Shown: piece after piece, positions 18,934 through 28,904 of the stretch | How the letters are laid out: each line of letters opens with the position of its first letter | Position numbering within the stretch: the first letter of the stretch is position 1 | Assembly (NCBI GenBank): GCA_026075535.2 | Contig: AP026548.1 | Span: forward strand, 7,688,001-7,752,000 | Source of the DNA: Tricholoma matsutake | Lineage: Eukaryota; Basidiomycota; Agaricomycetes; Agaricales; Tricholomataceae | Length of the DNA: 64,000 bases | Direction: 5' to 3' | Translations under genes and position numbers: made by a program | The notes under the pieces: model-generated | What the model was told of the DNA's origin: nothing | The model's database searches: none | The model's input: the letters and a program-made list of their open reading frames with translations, nothing else

Positions 18934-19640
18934 TGTTAAGACTATAGGTCTTTAACTCAGCCTTGGCTTTGTATGTCACAGTTGGAGGCTTTCCAACTGT
19001 ATCGGCATCACACTAGGAGGCTTTCCTAGTGTATTGGGCTTCTGGCCTTCACTTGGGTACTTCCTCAAGTTGTTATGGCTATCCGTACTCAGAGGCTTTC
19101 TGAGTAGACCGTCGGTTCATGTATCACAGTTGGAGGCTTTCCAACTGTCGAGTTCGAGTTATCACAGCTAGGGGCTTCCTAAGCTGTCGAGTGTTCTGGT
19201 TGAGTCTAAGACCGTTGTTTGAATTAGGTCAAGCTAAGGAATACAGGCAGTATTACTGTAGCTTATATACGGTTCAGAGAATGTCTATCGTCCAATCGGA
19301 ATACAAGATCCTTGTCAAGTAAATATAGAAGGGACAATAGAACAGCAAGCCTCATGCCTAGCATGAGGCGTCCAATGTCATGGAGTGCTGTGGCGCAGCA
19401 TGTCAAAGAACAATAGCAGATAAGCCTCATGCCTAGCATGAGGTGTCCGATGTCACGGACCTCATGTCAAAGGGCTGTCATATCACAGCATGTGTGGGAG
19501 TGGTTTTGGGTGCATGGAGTCACCATGCGTCAAAGTGTCTCCCATCAGAAGTGAGTCGAGTCGAATGAGAAAATTAAAGTACCCGGTCTTGCCAGCGTAC
19601 GTCTGGTCGTCGTGGGTTACAATAACAGGAAATTGTAACA
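18934..19640 (-). repeat. 5' LTR of the Gypsy element (right in the window)
   Basis: 707 bp, nearly identical to the left LTR outside a CATGAGG/CCGATGTCA repeat block near 19350-19470. On the minus strand it has a TATATAA box (19263-19269). About 30 nt downstream the sequence AGCTTGACCT begins (19226-19235), which matches the complement of the primer-binding site. Confidence 0.93.
19263..19269 (-). promoter_or_regulatory. TATA box of the 5' LTR
   Basis: TATATAA on the minus strand, placed so that transcription would start roughly at 19235-19240, just before AGCTTGACCT. The same box is present in the left LTR near 12738. Confidence 0.6.
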
Positions 19641-19645
19641 AATAC
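19641..19645. repeat. Target-site duplication of the Gypsy element, right
   Basis: AATAC, matching 12400-12404. Confidence 0.8.
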
Positions 19646-19769
19646 TGTCAGGATACTTTCACAGTACTTCTCAAGCAGTATTGTGCCTTGCACCCAGTGT
19701 GTGTAAGTTTATTCATTGTTCAGGATATCATTAGAATATAATGTCCTTGAGTAGAATGATGCAGGTACC

Positions 19770-20000
19770 AAATGCCCGGGTTGCCAGGTTCTCAAAAAAG
19801 ACAGGGATAGACTTATTGCCCACCAGATGGCGCTAGAGGTTGAGAGGGATGATTATCAACATGCGAGAGACAAAACTGTGGTCCAGCAAAGCGAGCTTCA
19901 GAGGGAGATGACTCTCCTCAAGAGCAAAAGAGATGCGCTGAAAATGAGGAACCAGGAACTCATTGCATTGGGTCGAAAGGTATTTCTTTCATTCTCAATC
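19770..20000 (+). pseudogene. Coiled-coil fragment with CPGC pair
   Basis: Open frame from about 19764 through the ATG at 19827. It starts KCPGCQVLKKDRDRLIAHQM and continues with heptad-like residues up to NQELIALGRK near 19980. It then runs into an intron-like GTATTTCTT... sequence. The charged, Leu-spaced composition predicts a coiled coil. It is probably an N-terminal exon of the multicopy hypothetical gene that continues at 20832-24498. Confidence 0.35.
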
Positions 20001-20099
20001 TGCTTATTTGCATTCCTTTATGTTGGAATTAGATGCAAAACACTGTCAGAGACGCTGTCAGGAAACTGCAGATGGCACTTGGTGACCATTTTTAAATGA

Positions 20100-20830
20100 C
20101 TGAACCCAGTGGCTTGTATGTTACAACATATGCTGGATCATTGATTCACAATATGATTAGATCTGTTTTTCTTTCCTTTCATGTCTGATTTCTCTGTCTT
20201 TCTTCATACTGTACCTCACAATTGGACTTGCATGCTAGTTTCCCCCCCACTATTCCTTTCATGTCCTGATTTCCCTCTCATGCTACATACTATACCTCAT
20301 GATCAGACTCGTACACTAGTTTCCTTCCTGATTACCACTGTCTGAACCACTCGCTTTTGAATTACACTATACTTGTATGATCCACTATCACAAGCTCTCA
20401 CTCCCTGTCGCTCCATTATAGTATGCTATCATTTGAGCTCATTTGACATGATTTGATGTCAACATTGTTCAAGTTGGATGACAACTCCAAGTCCAAGTCC
20501 GACAACAGCAGTTGAGTTTATGCTTTTAAGATAGAATTGTCACCCAAGTGATCACCCCAATCCGAGTCATCAGTGTAACAAATGCCTGCAGTAAGAAAGG
20601 AATCATACCTTAGAATACAACTGCAACATAAATGACCCTGACATCATGTAGGATTATAGACTTCATTACATAAGCATTTGTCAAATAATCACCGAATAGT
20701 AGCTGAATAATCTGTATTGTTTATTATCATTTGGCTAACAAGTTCAGGTTCAAGTTGAATGTAGAGAAATCCTGACTTTCTCCATCATCCAAGACAACCA
20801 TTCAAATGACAAAAAACTCCTTTCGACAGT
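20100..20830. other. Non-coding stretch, nothing recognised
   Basis: Pyrimidine-rich sequence with short imperfect repeats (for example TTTCATGTC...TGATTTCCC near 20180 and 20265). No coding block is supported. Confidence 0.35.
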
Positions 20831-21474
20831 TGTGCAGGTGTGGTTACAAGTTATCGCACATTATGATGCATTAACTTTCACATTCTGGGTCACAGGACTA
20901 CAGTACGTGCAGATCTTTTTCTGCTGCCACATTTGCTCTGTTCATCAGCCAGGCCAAACCAAGCCCTCAGAAGGAGGGCCCAGAATGCGCCGCCAGCATT
21001 TGCATGGCTACGATGCATTTTCAGCAATGGAAACTGAACCTCCACAAGCTACCATAAGGACTAATGATATGTGATTTTTCCACATTCACCATTGGCACAG
21101 TCTACATGGATACAATGCCTTCCCTCATGTTGTTGATGGATTAGAAGAAAACTTACCATCCTTCCTTTCTTATACTGGCTGGTTGGTTCAGGTTGGGGCT
21201 TGTGTCTGGGAGTTGTGGTCCCTGAATTCCACCTGTCTGCCATTCTACCCTGGGAGACAAGACCCAGAGTACAGTCTCACAATGAAGCCTACATCTCATG
21301 ACTGGCAATGCAATGGGCATCTTGGTCAGTTCGACTATACCATTTCACCACAAATTTCTGGATTTGTCTGGTGGTCCTTTGTGATGAGAATATTCAACAG
21401 TCAAGCAATACCCCAAGTTTGAAACTGTACATTCTGTTTGGATATCCGACCCTCCTCCTGCATTATATACCAGA

Positions 21475-22251
21475 ATGCTACCTCCAAACTATGTAAAAGC
21501 CCTGTCCATGCAAAACAATTTCCTAGACACCACCATGGGGAGCTGTCAGGGTATGCAGAATGTCACACCGCATTTGTGGGAAGTCTGCCCGACGTTTCCG
21601 ATGGAACCGCATCTAAGATCCCTCCTCTGCCAGTTGAAATATGCTGACGCTGTTGACGCTGTCACTGAAATCCAGAGAGCGATTAAGGATAAAGCGGTCT
21701 GGGTTGAATTCGCTAAGCGATGGTTAGCGGACGTGAACTGGTCGTGGAAAGTGTATCAGGGCTCCTATCAGGCACTAACCCCTGCAGATGACTTGTATAT
21801 GGGGATGTGGATCAACGGTGTTCCAAAGCACCATGTATTTTGGCTGATCAAGCAGAGGGTCCCGTGCTTCATGATCCATGAACTTGACACACACTTTGCA
21901 GTGTGGTACCCTGAAGTTCCCAAGTGCAGGGGATTCTTCAAGAAGTTGGAAGCCAGGTTTCTTGGACCACGTACTGACAGTTATGAGCACATCGCCCGCA
22001 GACACGATTGCATTAGGTCTGACTACTCTGGAGAAGAAGGGATCTTCAAAGGCTTGCCTTCACCCATTTCTCGAGAAGAGTGTGAAAGAGCATTTTCACC
22101 AAGTCAGCGATGGGGAGGGTTGCCTGGAGTCTGTGAGGTTGTCCTCAAACGCCACAATCCATCCCTGCTCCAGAACCCCTCCCCCCATCTAAATATGATG
22201 CTGCCCCACCAGAAACTGAGGTTGTGGAGGTGGGAAGGGTGCCATGGATAG
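21475..22251 (+). CDS. Hypothetical protein block, 258 codons
   Basis: The most intact part of the split hypothetical gene. Features are VWVEFAKRWLADVNWSWKVY, DDLYMGMWINGVPKHHVFWL, IKQRVPCFMIHE, and LPSPISREECERAF near the end. The Trp-rich pattern and the GMW.NG...VFWLI..RVPCF.IHE line look conserved, but I cannot name a function. The reading frame changes near 22190, where the same gene continues as VVEVGRVPWIVPPLVQEAEL. Confidence 0.45.
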   Translation: MLPPNYVKALSMQNNFLDTTMGSCQGMQNVTPHLWEVCPTFPMEPHLRSLLCQLKYADAVDAVTEIQRAIKDKAVWVEFAKRWLADVNWSWKVYQGSYQALTPADDLYMGMWINGVPKHHVFWLIKQRVPCFMIHELDTHFAVWYPEVPKCRGFFKKLEARFLGPRTDSYEHIARRHDCIRSDYSGEEGIFKGLPSPISREECERAFSPSQRWGGLPGVCEVVLKRHNPSLLQNPSPHLNMMLPHQKLRLWRWEGCHG

Positions 22252-22556
22252 TCCCACCCCTGGTACAGGAAGCAGAGCTAAGTGGATGGATGAAGTGGAA
22301 AGAGGGCTTGACAGAGCGAGGAGATGATTGCATGCAGATGGCTAGCAAAAGGGCTGAAATGTGCAAGAAACTCTACTACGATAGGGAGTCTAAACAAATT
22401 TTAGAATTCTCGAGCAATTTGCCATTCCCCAAGGGCTTGGTCAGTGATCAGAAGGTTTTCAGACTTCCAGCACCAAACATGCCCTTTGAAATACAAGTCA
22501 ACCATCGATAGAAGGAGGTACAGCAGAGTTGTTGGCTATACTTTGACCAAAAACCA

Positions 22557-23276
22557 GTGAAATCGCATGTTGGCCTTGTTGCCCCTCGACTGAGCTCAGC
22601 AGCGCTTCCATGGCTTCCCAGGAAAGAATGCATTCCAAGCCCGATTCAGGTGGACCTATACGCAGATAATGATGAACACTCAAGGCCCACGATGCCTCTC
22701 ACCCAAACCAGTCATCATGTGAATGAACCTCGGGACAATACCGTTTCTACCGATGGATGGTTGCCACACAATTCAAAAACACCATGGGACTCCAGCCCAG
22801 GGAGATTCATCCAAGAAGTAGTTGATAATGCTCTGGGTAAGCCGCAGGCAACATTGGGTAATTGGATGATCCACCCACAAATCACTCATCCCATTCTGGA
22901 TGAGGCTCTGGTCAGAAATGAACCAGGAAACATCTCATCTAGCTTGGAGAGTTTTGTAGACATCAGGAAGAAGTTGGTAGACTGTGTTGCCATGTCCTTG
23001 GGTGCAGCAAACTCTCCATGCCCATGTTCATCAGAGCTTCCAGTCACCCCTTTTGCACCCCTTTTAGAAGAAATCTGGAAAGAGTTTGAAGATGATGGTA
23101 ACAGACCATTGAGAAGTGTAGCCACCTCTCCTTGCAGGCATCAGAGTGGTATGATCAATTTCCCCAATCAGTGTCTGTCCATGCCTCAGGTTACCTCTTT
23201 GGTAGGCATCCAGGAATCAGAAGATGACAACAACATGGTGTCATTGGGAAGTCCAGTCACCTCTCCCTGTTGTTAG
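22557..23276 (+). CDS. Ser/Pro-rich continuation of the hypothetical gene
   Basis: 239 codons, low-complexity polar protein with recurring ATSPC and VTSPCC motifs, probably disordered. The last codons run into the solo LTR: the sequence before it is ...CTCTCCCTGT and after it CCTGTGAGTTAACACC. The real protein therefore continued into the block at 23688. Confidence 0.4.
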   Translation: MKSHVGLVAPRLSSAALPWLPRKECIPSPIQVDLYADNDEHSRPTMPLTQTSHHVNEPRDNTVSTDGWLPHNSKTPWDSSPGRFIQEVVDNALGKPQATLGNWMIHPQITHPILDEALVRNEPGNISSSLESFVDIRKKLVDCVAMSLGAANSPCPCSSELPVTPFAPLLEEIWKEFEDDGNRPLRSVATSPCRHQSGMINFPNQCLSMPQVTSLVGIQESEDDNNMVSLGSPVTSPCC

Positions 23277-23682
23277 GGCGACACCCACTATCTGCTAGCT
23301 AAGACCATGCGGGTTCTCTCCACAAGAAGGGGGCAGGATCTGTGCATGTGATGGGGGATCTGATGGTTTTGATGTGAGGGGTTATTAATAGGTGAGTTTG
23401 TTGAGATAGGCCATTCACACCACAAGTGTAGGTGGAATACCTAAGAGAACACAACTGGGGTCCCCTAGGCATATATTTAGGGTTTATATACTATGTTACA
23501 TATATTGTACATTGTTGTTACCAATGCACTTGTACATGCATGTACATATTGATGCATGCAAAATAAAATTCTCATGCTATGAAAGTGTAGCGTCATTTAG
23601 CATAATTTGATGTAATGTAGCATAATTCACCATAATAAAATAAAAATGAAATTTTATTAGGTAATGGGGTGGTTTCCTAACA
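23271..23682. mobile_element. Solo LTR, 412 bp, TSD CCTGT
   Basis: TGTTAGGGCGACACCC ... GGTTTCCTAACA with the 5-bp duplication CCTGT at 23266-23270 and 23683-23687. It contains AATAAAA signals near 23562 and 23635. A related copy begins at 61280. Orientation is not certain. It splits the hypothetical reading frame, and removing it with one TSD leaves coding sequence of the same character on both sides. Confidence 0.88.
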
Positions 23683-23687
23683 CCTGT

Positions 23688-24498
23688 GAGTTAACACCAG
23701 AGGTTCAGGTTAATCTGATCCCCAGAAGTTTGCCAACCCTCCCATGGCAGCTTCAGGGAAGCTCCACCAAGGAGTCAGAAGGTGATGGTGGTGCCATATC
23801 ATTAGAACACATCACCATCCCTTCCTGTGAACTATCACCTGAGCTAGACATTGATTTGATCCCCTCTGGATCAAGAATTGAAGATGACAAGTCAGTAATC
23901 CAAAAGTCAATGGCTGCGATGACCTTGAAGGACGGTGACTTTCATGCAGACGTTGCTGTCGAAACCCTGAGGCCACAGAACAGCCCAATTCCAGATCATG
24001 TTGATTGCCTAGCTGCCTCGATTGACCCAGATTTTGCATGCAGTGCACATCCTGGGAGCGTGCAGATGACCATTGCATCAATGGAAGCCACACATTCCAA
24101 GCCTGTACCATGTACAGAGGATAGCTTTGCAGGTGATTTTTGTTCATCAACACAGGCCCATCTCATCTCTTGCCCTAGTGAGCTTTCCTCCCCAATCAAT
24201 CCTCACCCTTCCCGATCACAATTGAGGGATCAGCATCACCAGTTTACGTTTCCTAGTGATAGAGAGCATCACAATAGGTCTAATGAGGACAGGCAACAAT
24301 GTAGAGACCAGCATTGCTTCAACCCCTTTCCATGCCCTGAGGCCAGACAGCCTGCCAATCTTCCTGACACACATCACATCAAGCCTAAGGGTAACCAGCC
24401 AGCAACTCAACCCCCTCCTGCCATCTTGTCCATGTCTTCTTTCTTGCCTGGGCATGCCTTGCTATCTAGGGTGGATGTTTCCCTTGACAAGCATGTGG
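23688..24498 (+). CDS. C-terminal block of the split hypothetical gene
   Basis: Continues from the solo LTR to the LINE insertion: CELTPEVQVNLIPRSLPTLP, a repeat of it as CELSPELDIDLIPSGS, then a polar tail rich in His, Ser and Pro. It is cut off by the LINE poly(T) run at 24499-24520, so the natural C-terminus is missing. Confidence 0.35.
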
Positions 24499-24826
24499 TT
24501 TTTTTTTTTTTTTTTTTTTTGAAACCTCGTTTATTGTCCTTTGTGGCAAGCCATATGGTAGACAAAAACACAACTGTAACTGCTTGTCTATCTAATTGCC
24601 CATGAAAAGATTGGATGCCTTGCAACTGCTATGGGTATCGCATGGCGATGCCCATAGCGGGGATCCCGCATGAAGTAGTAGACATAAAGTCGCTGTAATG
24701 TAGGGTATTAGTGTGATGGAATATATCTTCATTCTGCTGGCTGTTCTGGGATATCTCCAAAGACAGATTGGAATCTTCCAGTGTGGCCAATGAATCGAAA
24801 GAGGTGCGGAAATAGTTTTGGCTCTG

Positions 24827-25858
24827 TCAATAACTTGGATAGGTTCTTGCGTCCCTCCCTGCTGCTTGTATCATTTGTTGTCGTGCATTCCCATGGGCTG
24901 GACAGTGCAAAATGTAGTGTGCTACCATTTCATCGTGGTGGTGGCAACATGGGCAGGTTGGCGACTCTGCCTTCTGGATCTGATGTAGATGCTTGTTCAA
25001 TGGGATGTGACCTGTTCTCAGCTGGAAGAGTAGACTTGTGTGTTTCCTCATCATTTTCGACGTCTGTTTTGCGAAGTTGGCAGAGGGGAGTGTGGGATCG
25101 ATCTGTTTCATATGCTCATACCGTGGTGAATTCAGCCACACCTTTGCTGCAGCGCGTTTGAGCCTCTTGTGGTATGCCTGTCAGACTGCTGACTTGCTTC
25201 GAGGTAGTGTTTTCCGTAACGGCGCTGGTAGGTTCTGGTTTGGGCTGGATCCATATTGTGCTGCAGCCTTTGCTTCCTTGTCTGCTTCCTTGTTACCCTC
25301 AATATCAATGTGTCCTGGTGTCCATCTGACCAGCAGATCCATATCCTTGTGTTTGTTGGTCACCATTTGCAGACATCGATGAAAGAAATCCCATAGGTAA
25401 TGCCCTGGTCCTGGTTTGATTGAATGTGTTGCGATGATGGCTGACATGTTGTTGACTCCCACTGGTACCATTCCCTGCACTCGATGTTCCTCCCTGATCA
25501 GCTCCAACCCCAGAATCATCCCTACTCCCTCTCCTTCATATACCATGTGGTGCTTTATCGACCCCAACCTCATTCTCCTCCTACTCTTCACCATTCCATC
25601 CCGATATAGCACCACCGCAGCTCCCACCTGCCCCTCAAACCCTGACCCATCTGTATACACTTTCACCTGCACCTTATCCTCCCTGTCCTCTTCCTTCGCC
25701 TCTTCCTTGTTATCTGCAATTTGTAGTGCTAGGTTTGGTTCCCACTTTGGATCTTGGCGAACTGCCGCTATCTTCTCCATCAGTTCTGGCTTCAACTTGA
25801 ATGTGTGCATCATCTCGTGTAAAGGTGTATGGTGTCTGCGCACAAATTGTTTTGCCAC
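24827..25858 (-). pseudogene. LINE RNase H domain and Cys/His C-terminus
   Basis: The frame at 25181-25858 carries RNase H: VKVYTDGSGFEGQVGAAVVL (catalytic Asp), VYEGEGVGMILGLEL (Glu), VGVNNMSAI (Asn where the third acidic residue is usual) and RWTPGHIDIEGNKEAD. The adjoining frame at 24827-25141 holds LLFQLRTGHIPLNKHLHQI and CPCCHHHDEMVAHYILHCP, the C-terminal Cys/His motif of Tad1-like LINEs. The two blocks are separated by a stop at 25179-25183. Confidence 0.85.
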
Positions 25859-26137
25859 TTGCTTTACTGGGTTGTGGAGCGGATGTGTGGTGGGGAGTGT
25901 TGCTAGTTGTAGTGCAGCTTGGAATCATACTTTGTCGACTAGTAGGTGAAATGGCAAGAGGTTGGCATGAATGTCTAGAGAATCCATCAGCAAGGTGCGC
26001 ATCCCCCCCACTATCATTACAGCGGCCCTCCATTGTACTGCAGCTAGCTTGTTGAGTGCTGCTCGTCCCCCTTTGCTGGCTTTAATAGATGTGCTTCGCA
26101 ACACTGGTCCCAAAAACATGTCAGTGCCATAGAGCAT

Positions 26138-27064
26138 TCAGGGCTTCACAACAGAGATGTAAAGCCTACGCATGTGTCGCCCTGACACTCCTCCTGATGG
26201 TCTCGCAATCCTGCTACATTGCCCTAACCAGTCCTGCCCTTTTCCCAATGCTGCTGCGAGCTGTTCCTTCCACCTCAACTCTCTATTGATGTGCATTCCT
26301 AGAAATTTAATGGATGTGGCTGACTCTATTCTCTGCCCGTTTAGCATCAGAGCCGGTCTTGATATTGGTATCCTCTTGCGTGGCCAAAATTGATCTCGCA
26401 TTTTCCGTCGCGATAGATCCACAAGTTGGAATTTCTCAACCCTGAAAGAGCAGTTGTGCGTCATGGCCCACTCCAATATTCCTCCCTCCCTGTTCATGAT
26501 GTCCCTCAGCTTCTCATGTGTGATGTGGAAGTTTGCCCCTGTCACCAGTGCTGCTGCATCGTCCATGTACAGAAGACCTGTCTCCTTTGCAGCCTTCCAG
26601 AAGATCCGTAGAAGTAGCAGGTTGTAGATTAGCCACGCTATGAGCGAATGTGCATCTCCTTGATCTAGACCGTCCTCGACATCGATGGGCTCGGATCTGA
26701 AGTCATCAAAAATGAGTGTAGTTCTTCTGCCCTCCAACTGCTGTCCCACCCATTCCACATGTTCTTCTGGAACTCCATGTAGTTGCATCTCATGCTTCAT
26801 CACATCAACCACTGTACTTGGGAATGCTCCCTTCACATCCAAGCACAGCAGCGAGGTCACCTCCCCCTTCCTCCACGCATCCTTCACTGTTTTCACCATC
26901 AAGTGTACTGAGTCCGTGGTTGCTCTACCTGGTCTCACTCCGAAGTGGTTGGGCGGAAGAATTCCTGTCGTTTCACACATCAGTACTAGGTCTTCTGTTT
27001 TGCATCCGTTCAGTAGCCTTGCATAACCATTGGATAAAACTATTGGCCGCCACACATTTGGCAC
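26138..27064 (-). CDS. LINE reverse transcriptase, C-terminal two thirds
   Basis: 308 codons with NVWRPIVLSNGYARLLNGC, ILPPNHFGVRPGRATTDSVH, SLLCLDVKGAFPSTVVDVMK, LDQGDAHSLIAWLIYN and the active-site box LLYMDDAAALVTGANF. The YMDD catalytic pair is intact. The start of the domain (VTETPVLKK, at 27799-27830) lies on the other side of a solo LTR. The frame changes into the connection region near 26033. Confidence 0.9.
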   Translation of the reverse strand: MPNVWRPIVLSNGYARLLNGCKTEDLVLMCETTGILPPNHFGVRPGRATTDSVHLMVKTVKDAWRKGEVTSLLCLDVKGAFPSTVVDVMKHEMQLHGVPEEHVEWVGQQLEGRRTTLIFDDFRSEPIDVEDGLDQGDAHSLIAWLIYNLLLLRIFWKAAKETGLLYMDDAAALVTGANFHITHEKLRDIMNREGGILEWAMTHNCSFRVEKFQLVDLSRRKMRDQFWPRKRIPISRPALMLNGQRIESATSIKFLGMHINRELRWKEQLAAALGKGQDWLGQCSRIARPSGGVSGRHMRRLYISVVKP

Positions 27065-27089
27065 TGTGTAGTCTGGTTTTCCTGGCTTC

Positions 27090-27798
27090 TGTTAAGAACT
27101 GATCCTAGAGGGTTCGTCGGAATCTGATCGGACACTGCAGGTGTTATTTACAGAAGGTTGTTGGGTCGTTGCAGATTTGGTGGGGAGGGGAAATGGAAAG
27201 GACTTGGCTTCAGCTTGTAAGAAGCTGCGCCCTTCACCTTGTCCGGTGTCCTAATTTTAAGTTGGAGGTTTGGAGGTAGGGACGGGAAAGTGCAGGTAAA
27301 TGTGGAAAGGAGTACAGAGGGACTTAGGTTAAGTTCAGATGAGGTTAGAACTTCAGAGGGAGACTGGAGGTCGAGTTGAACAGAGTTCAGACTCTTAGAG
27401 AACTGGGGTTTGGAGTAGAAGGAGGTTTTTGATTGGCAGATTAAAGTCGAGTCTATGTCGATATACGAACTGAGGAATACAAGGCGAAACTAGCTAAGCT
27501 TAAATACTGTAGTCTGGAATAATGTGGAACAGGAACAAAGACTGTGGCAGTGTCTCAACTGCGTAGATAAATTATCTAGCGGGAGCCGCACAGGAATCTG
27601 TAGTCAAATTTGCAATAGAGACGGCAGCCTTGGGAAGGCAACCGTGGATGCTGTACAAGGCGGCCTGGTGCACAGCAGTGTGGGCAGTGCAAGGCAGCCA
27701 GGAACGAAATTGGGAGGTGTAGGCCAAAGTCATGTTCAACGTGCGGGAAAGAGTCGGATGGATGCGGGTTCCGATCGGGCGAGGAACGGTTCTTGACA
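27090..27798. mobile_element. Solo LTR, 709 bp, inside the LINE, TSD GCTTC
   Basis: TGTTAAGAACTGATCC ... GGTTCTTGACA with GCTTC at 27085-27089 and 27799-27803. It sits between codons of the LINE reverse transcriptase (PVLKK ... PGKPDYTVPN), so the LINE is older. A diverged relative, sharing ACTTGGCTTCA-CTTATAAGAA and CTTCACCTTGTC, occurs at 45544-45870. Confidence 0.88.
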
Positions 27799-27803
27799 GC
27801 TTC

Positions 27804-28900
27804 TTGAGAACTGGTGTCTCAGTCACCTTCCAATCACTGGGGTAAACTTTGAGTGAGTCAGCAGCGTGGAAAATCAGGCCAAGGTGGGGGACTAGAAGTT
27901 CCCGTGCGTGTATGAATACCGAGTTGGGTACTGTGCCTGTCCCCATGGCTTTCCAAGGTTTCATCTTCCATATGGTGCGATGTATCTGCTCATCAGTAAC
28001 TGGTTGATATTCCCATCGTGGCAGGGGATATGGTTCACTTGGTGCTGGTGCTGGTGCTGCTGTTCGTGGGGGGAAGAATGTTTGGTAGAAGAGCTTCCCT
28101 TTCTCCTCGTTGGTGCATGCTTCCTGTGTAACTACCTTCATGATCGGGTCTTTTACTTGCAGGGTTGGCACTCGACTTCTTCCTCTGTCTGATGCTGGCC
28201 CTGTCACCAGCCAATTTGCCATCCATACCCCTGCATCATCCAACGACTCTAGCCACTCTGCCCAATGATTTGCCTTTGCATCGTGTATGGCTAATGAGTA
28301 ATCATTTCTTGCTTGACAAAACGTTTCATGTATTGGGTCCCCATCCGCCGCCTGCCTCTGATATGATTTCCTTGCTAGTTTCTCCTTCTTCTTCTTCAGT
28401 TCTGCCAACTCCTTCGACCACCACCTCTTTGAGTATGGACTGTGTTTGGACATTGGGACATGCTTTTTGATGACTGCTTTGATTACCAGATCTAGTTGTT
28501 CAATTGTGGTGTGGAACTGTGCCACTGTGGTGAGTTCCTCTGGTTCCGGTAATGTTCCAAGGCTAGCCTCCAATGTTTCACAGAACTCTTCCCAGTTTGT
28601 CAATTTGAAATTGTACTTGGCTTCGAAATCCATCCGGGGTGGTACAACCTCAAGATGGCTCAGGATTGGCATATGATCTGTCTTCTGTGGTCGCTGCTGT
28701 GGGTTGGTGTTGCAAGTGATAAAAGCGTCCAACAGTGTTGCAGAGCAGAATACATTGTCGACTTGAGTATAGTTCTTTGTTGAGCTGGCTTCTAGTGTTG
28801 GTATGTCTTTTGGTAGTGCCATCTTCATATCATACTTTGCAACCATGTTCAGTAGTGGCTGTGTTGCCTTGAGCGTAGAGATGAGCATTCCGCTCCTCAT
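27804..28900 (-). CDS. LINE endonuclease-RT linker and RT N-terminus
   Basis: The block includes the end of the endonuclease, FCSATLLDAFITC, YKKRWWSKE-type (here YSKRWWSKELAELKKKKEKL), RNDYSLAIHDAKANHWAEWL, and WKMKPWKAMGTGTVPNSVF, which is the start of the reverse-transcriptase domain. It is then cut by the solo LTR after VTETPVLKK. The open frame runs on into the LTR to 27572, but that tail is not LINE. Confidence 0.85.
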
Positions 28901-28904
28901 CCCA

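Larger units (their letters stand above)
12405..19640 (-). mobile_element. Complete Ty3/Gypsy chromovirus, nested in AATACTG repeats
   Basis: Two LTRs (12405-13110 and 18934-19640) begin TGTTAAGACTATAGG and end AATTGTAACA. They are flanked by the 5-bp duplication AATAC at 12400-12404 and 19641-19645. The coding order on the minus strand is gag with a zinc knuckle, protease, reverse transcriptase, RNase H, integrase with GPY/F-like segment, and a C-terminal chromodomain. This is the chromovirus layout. A primer-binding site and a purine-rich tract lie beside the LTRs. Nine in-frame TGA codons and two frameshifts in the integrase part make it non-autonomous. The LTRs differ by scattered changes and by one small repeat block, so the insertion is relatively recent. 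Confidence 0.95.
20832..24498 (+). pseudogene. Multicopy basidiomycete hypothetical gene, broken by a solo LTR and a LINE
   Basis: Plus-strand blocks that read as one decayed gene. At 20832-21074 and 21090-21400 there is a Gln/Pro segment and an aromatic-rich DWQCNGHLGQFDYTISPQIS stretch. The best-preserved block is 21475-22251, and 22224-23270 is a Ser/Pro-rich region. After the solo LTR the same frame type resumes at 23688 (CELTPEVQVNLIPRSLP) and runs to 24498, where the LINE poly(A) begins. I do not recognise a domain. The composition resembles the large uncharacterised protein families scattered through Agaricomycete genomes. Several frame changes and stops are present. Confidence 0.5.

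Noticed and set aside
24499..24520. Poly(T) run as a promoter or structural element
   Set aside because: It is simply the poly(A) tail of the minus-strand LINE.
27572..27803. Extension of the LINE open frame to 27572
   Set aside because: The frame happens to stay open into the solo LTR. LINE homology stops at VTETPVLKK at the LTR edge.
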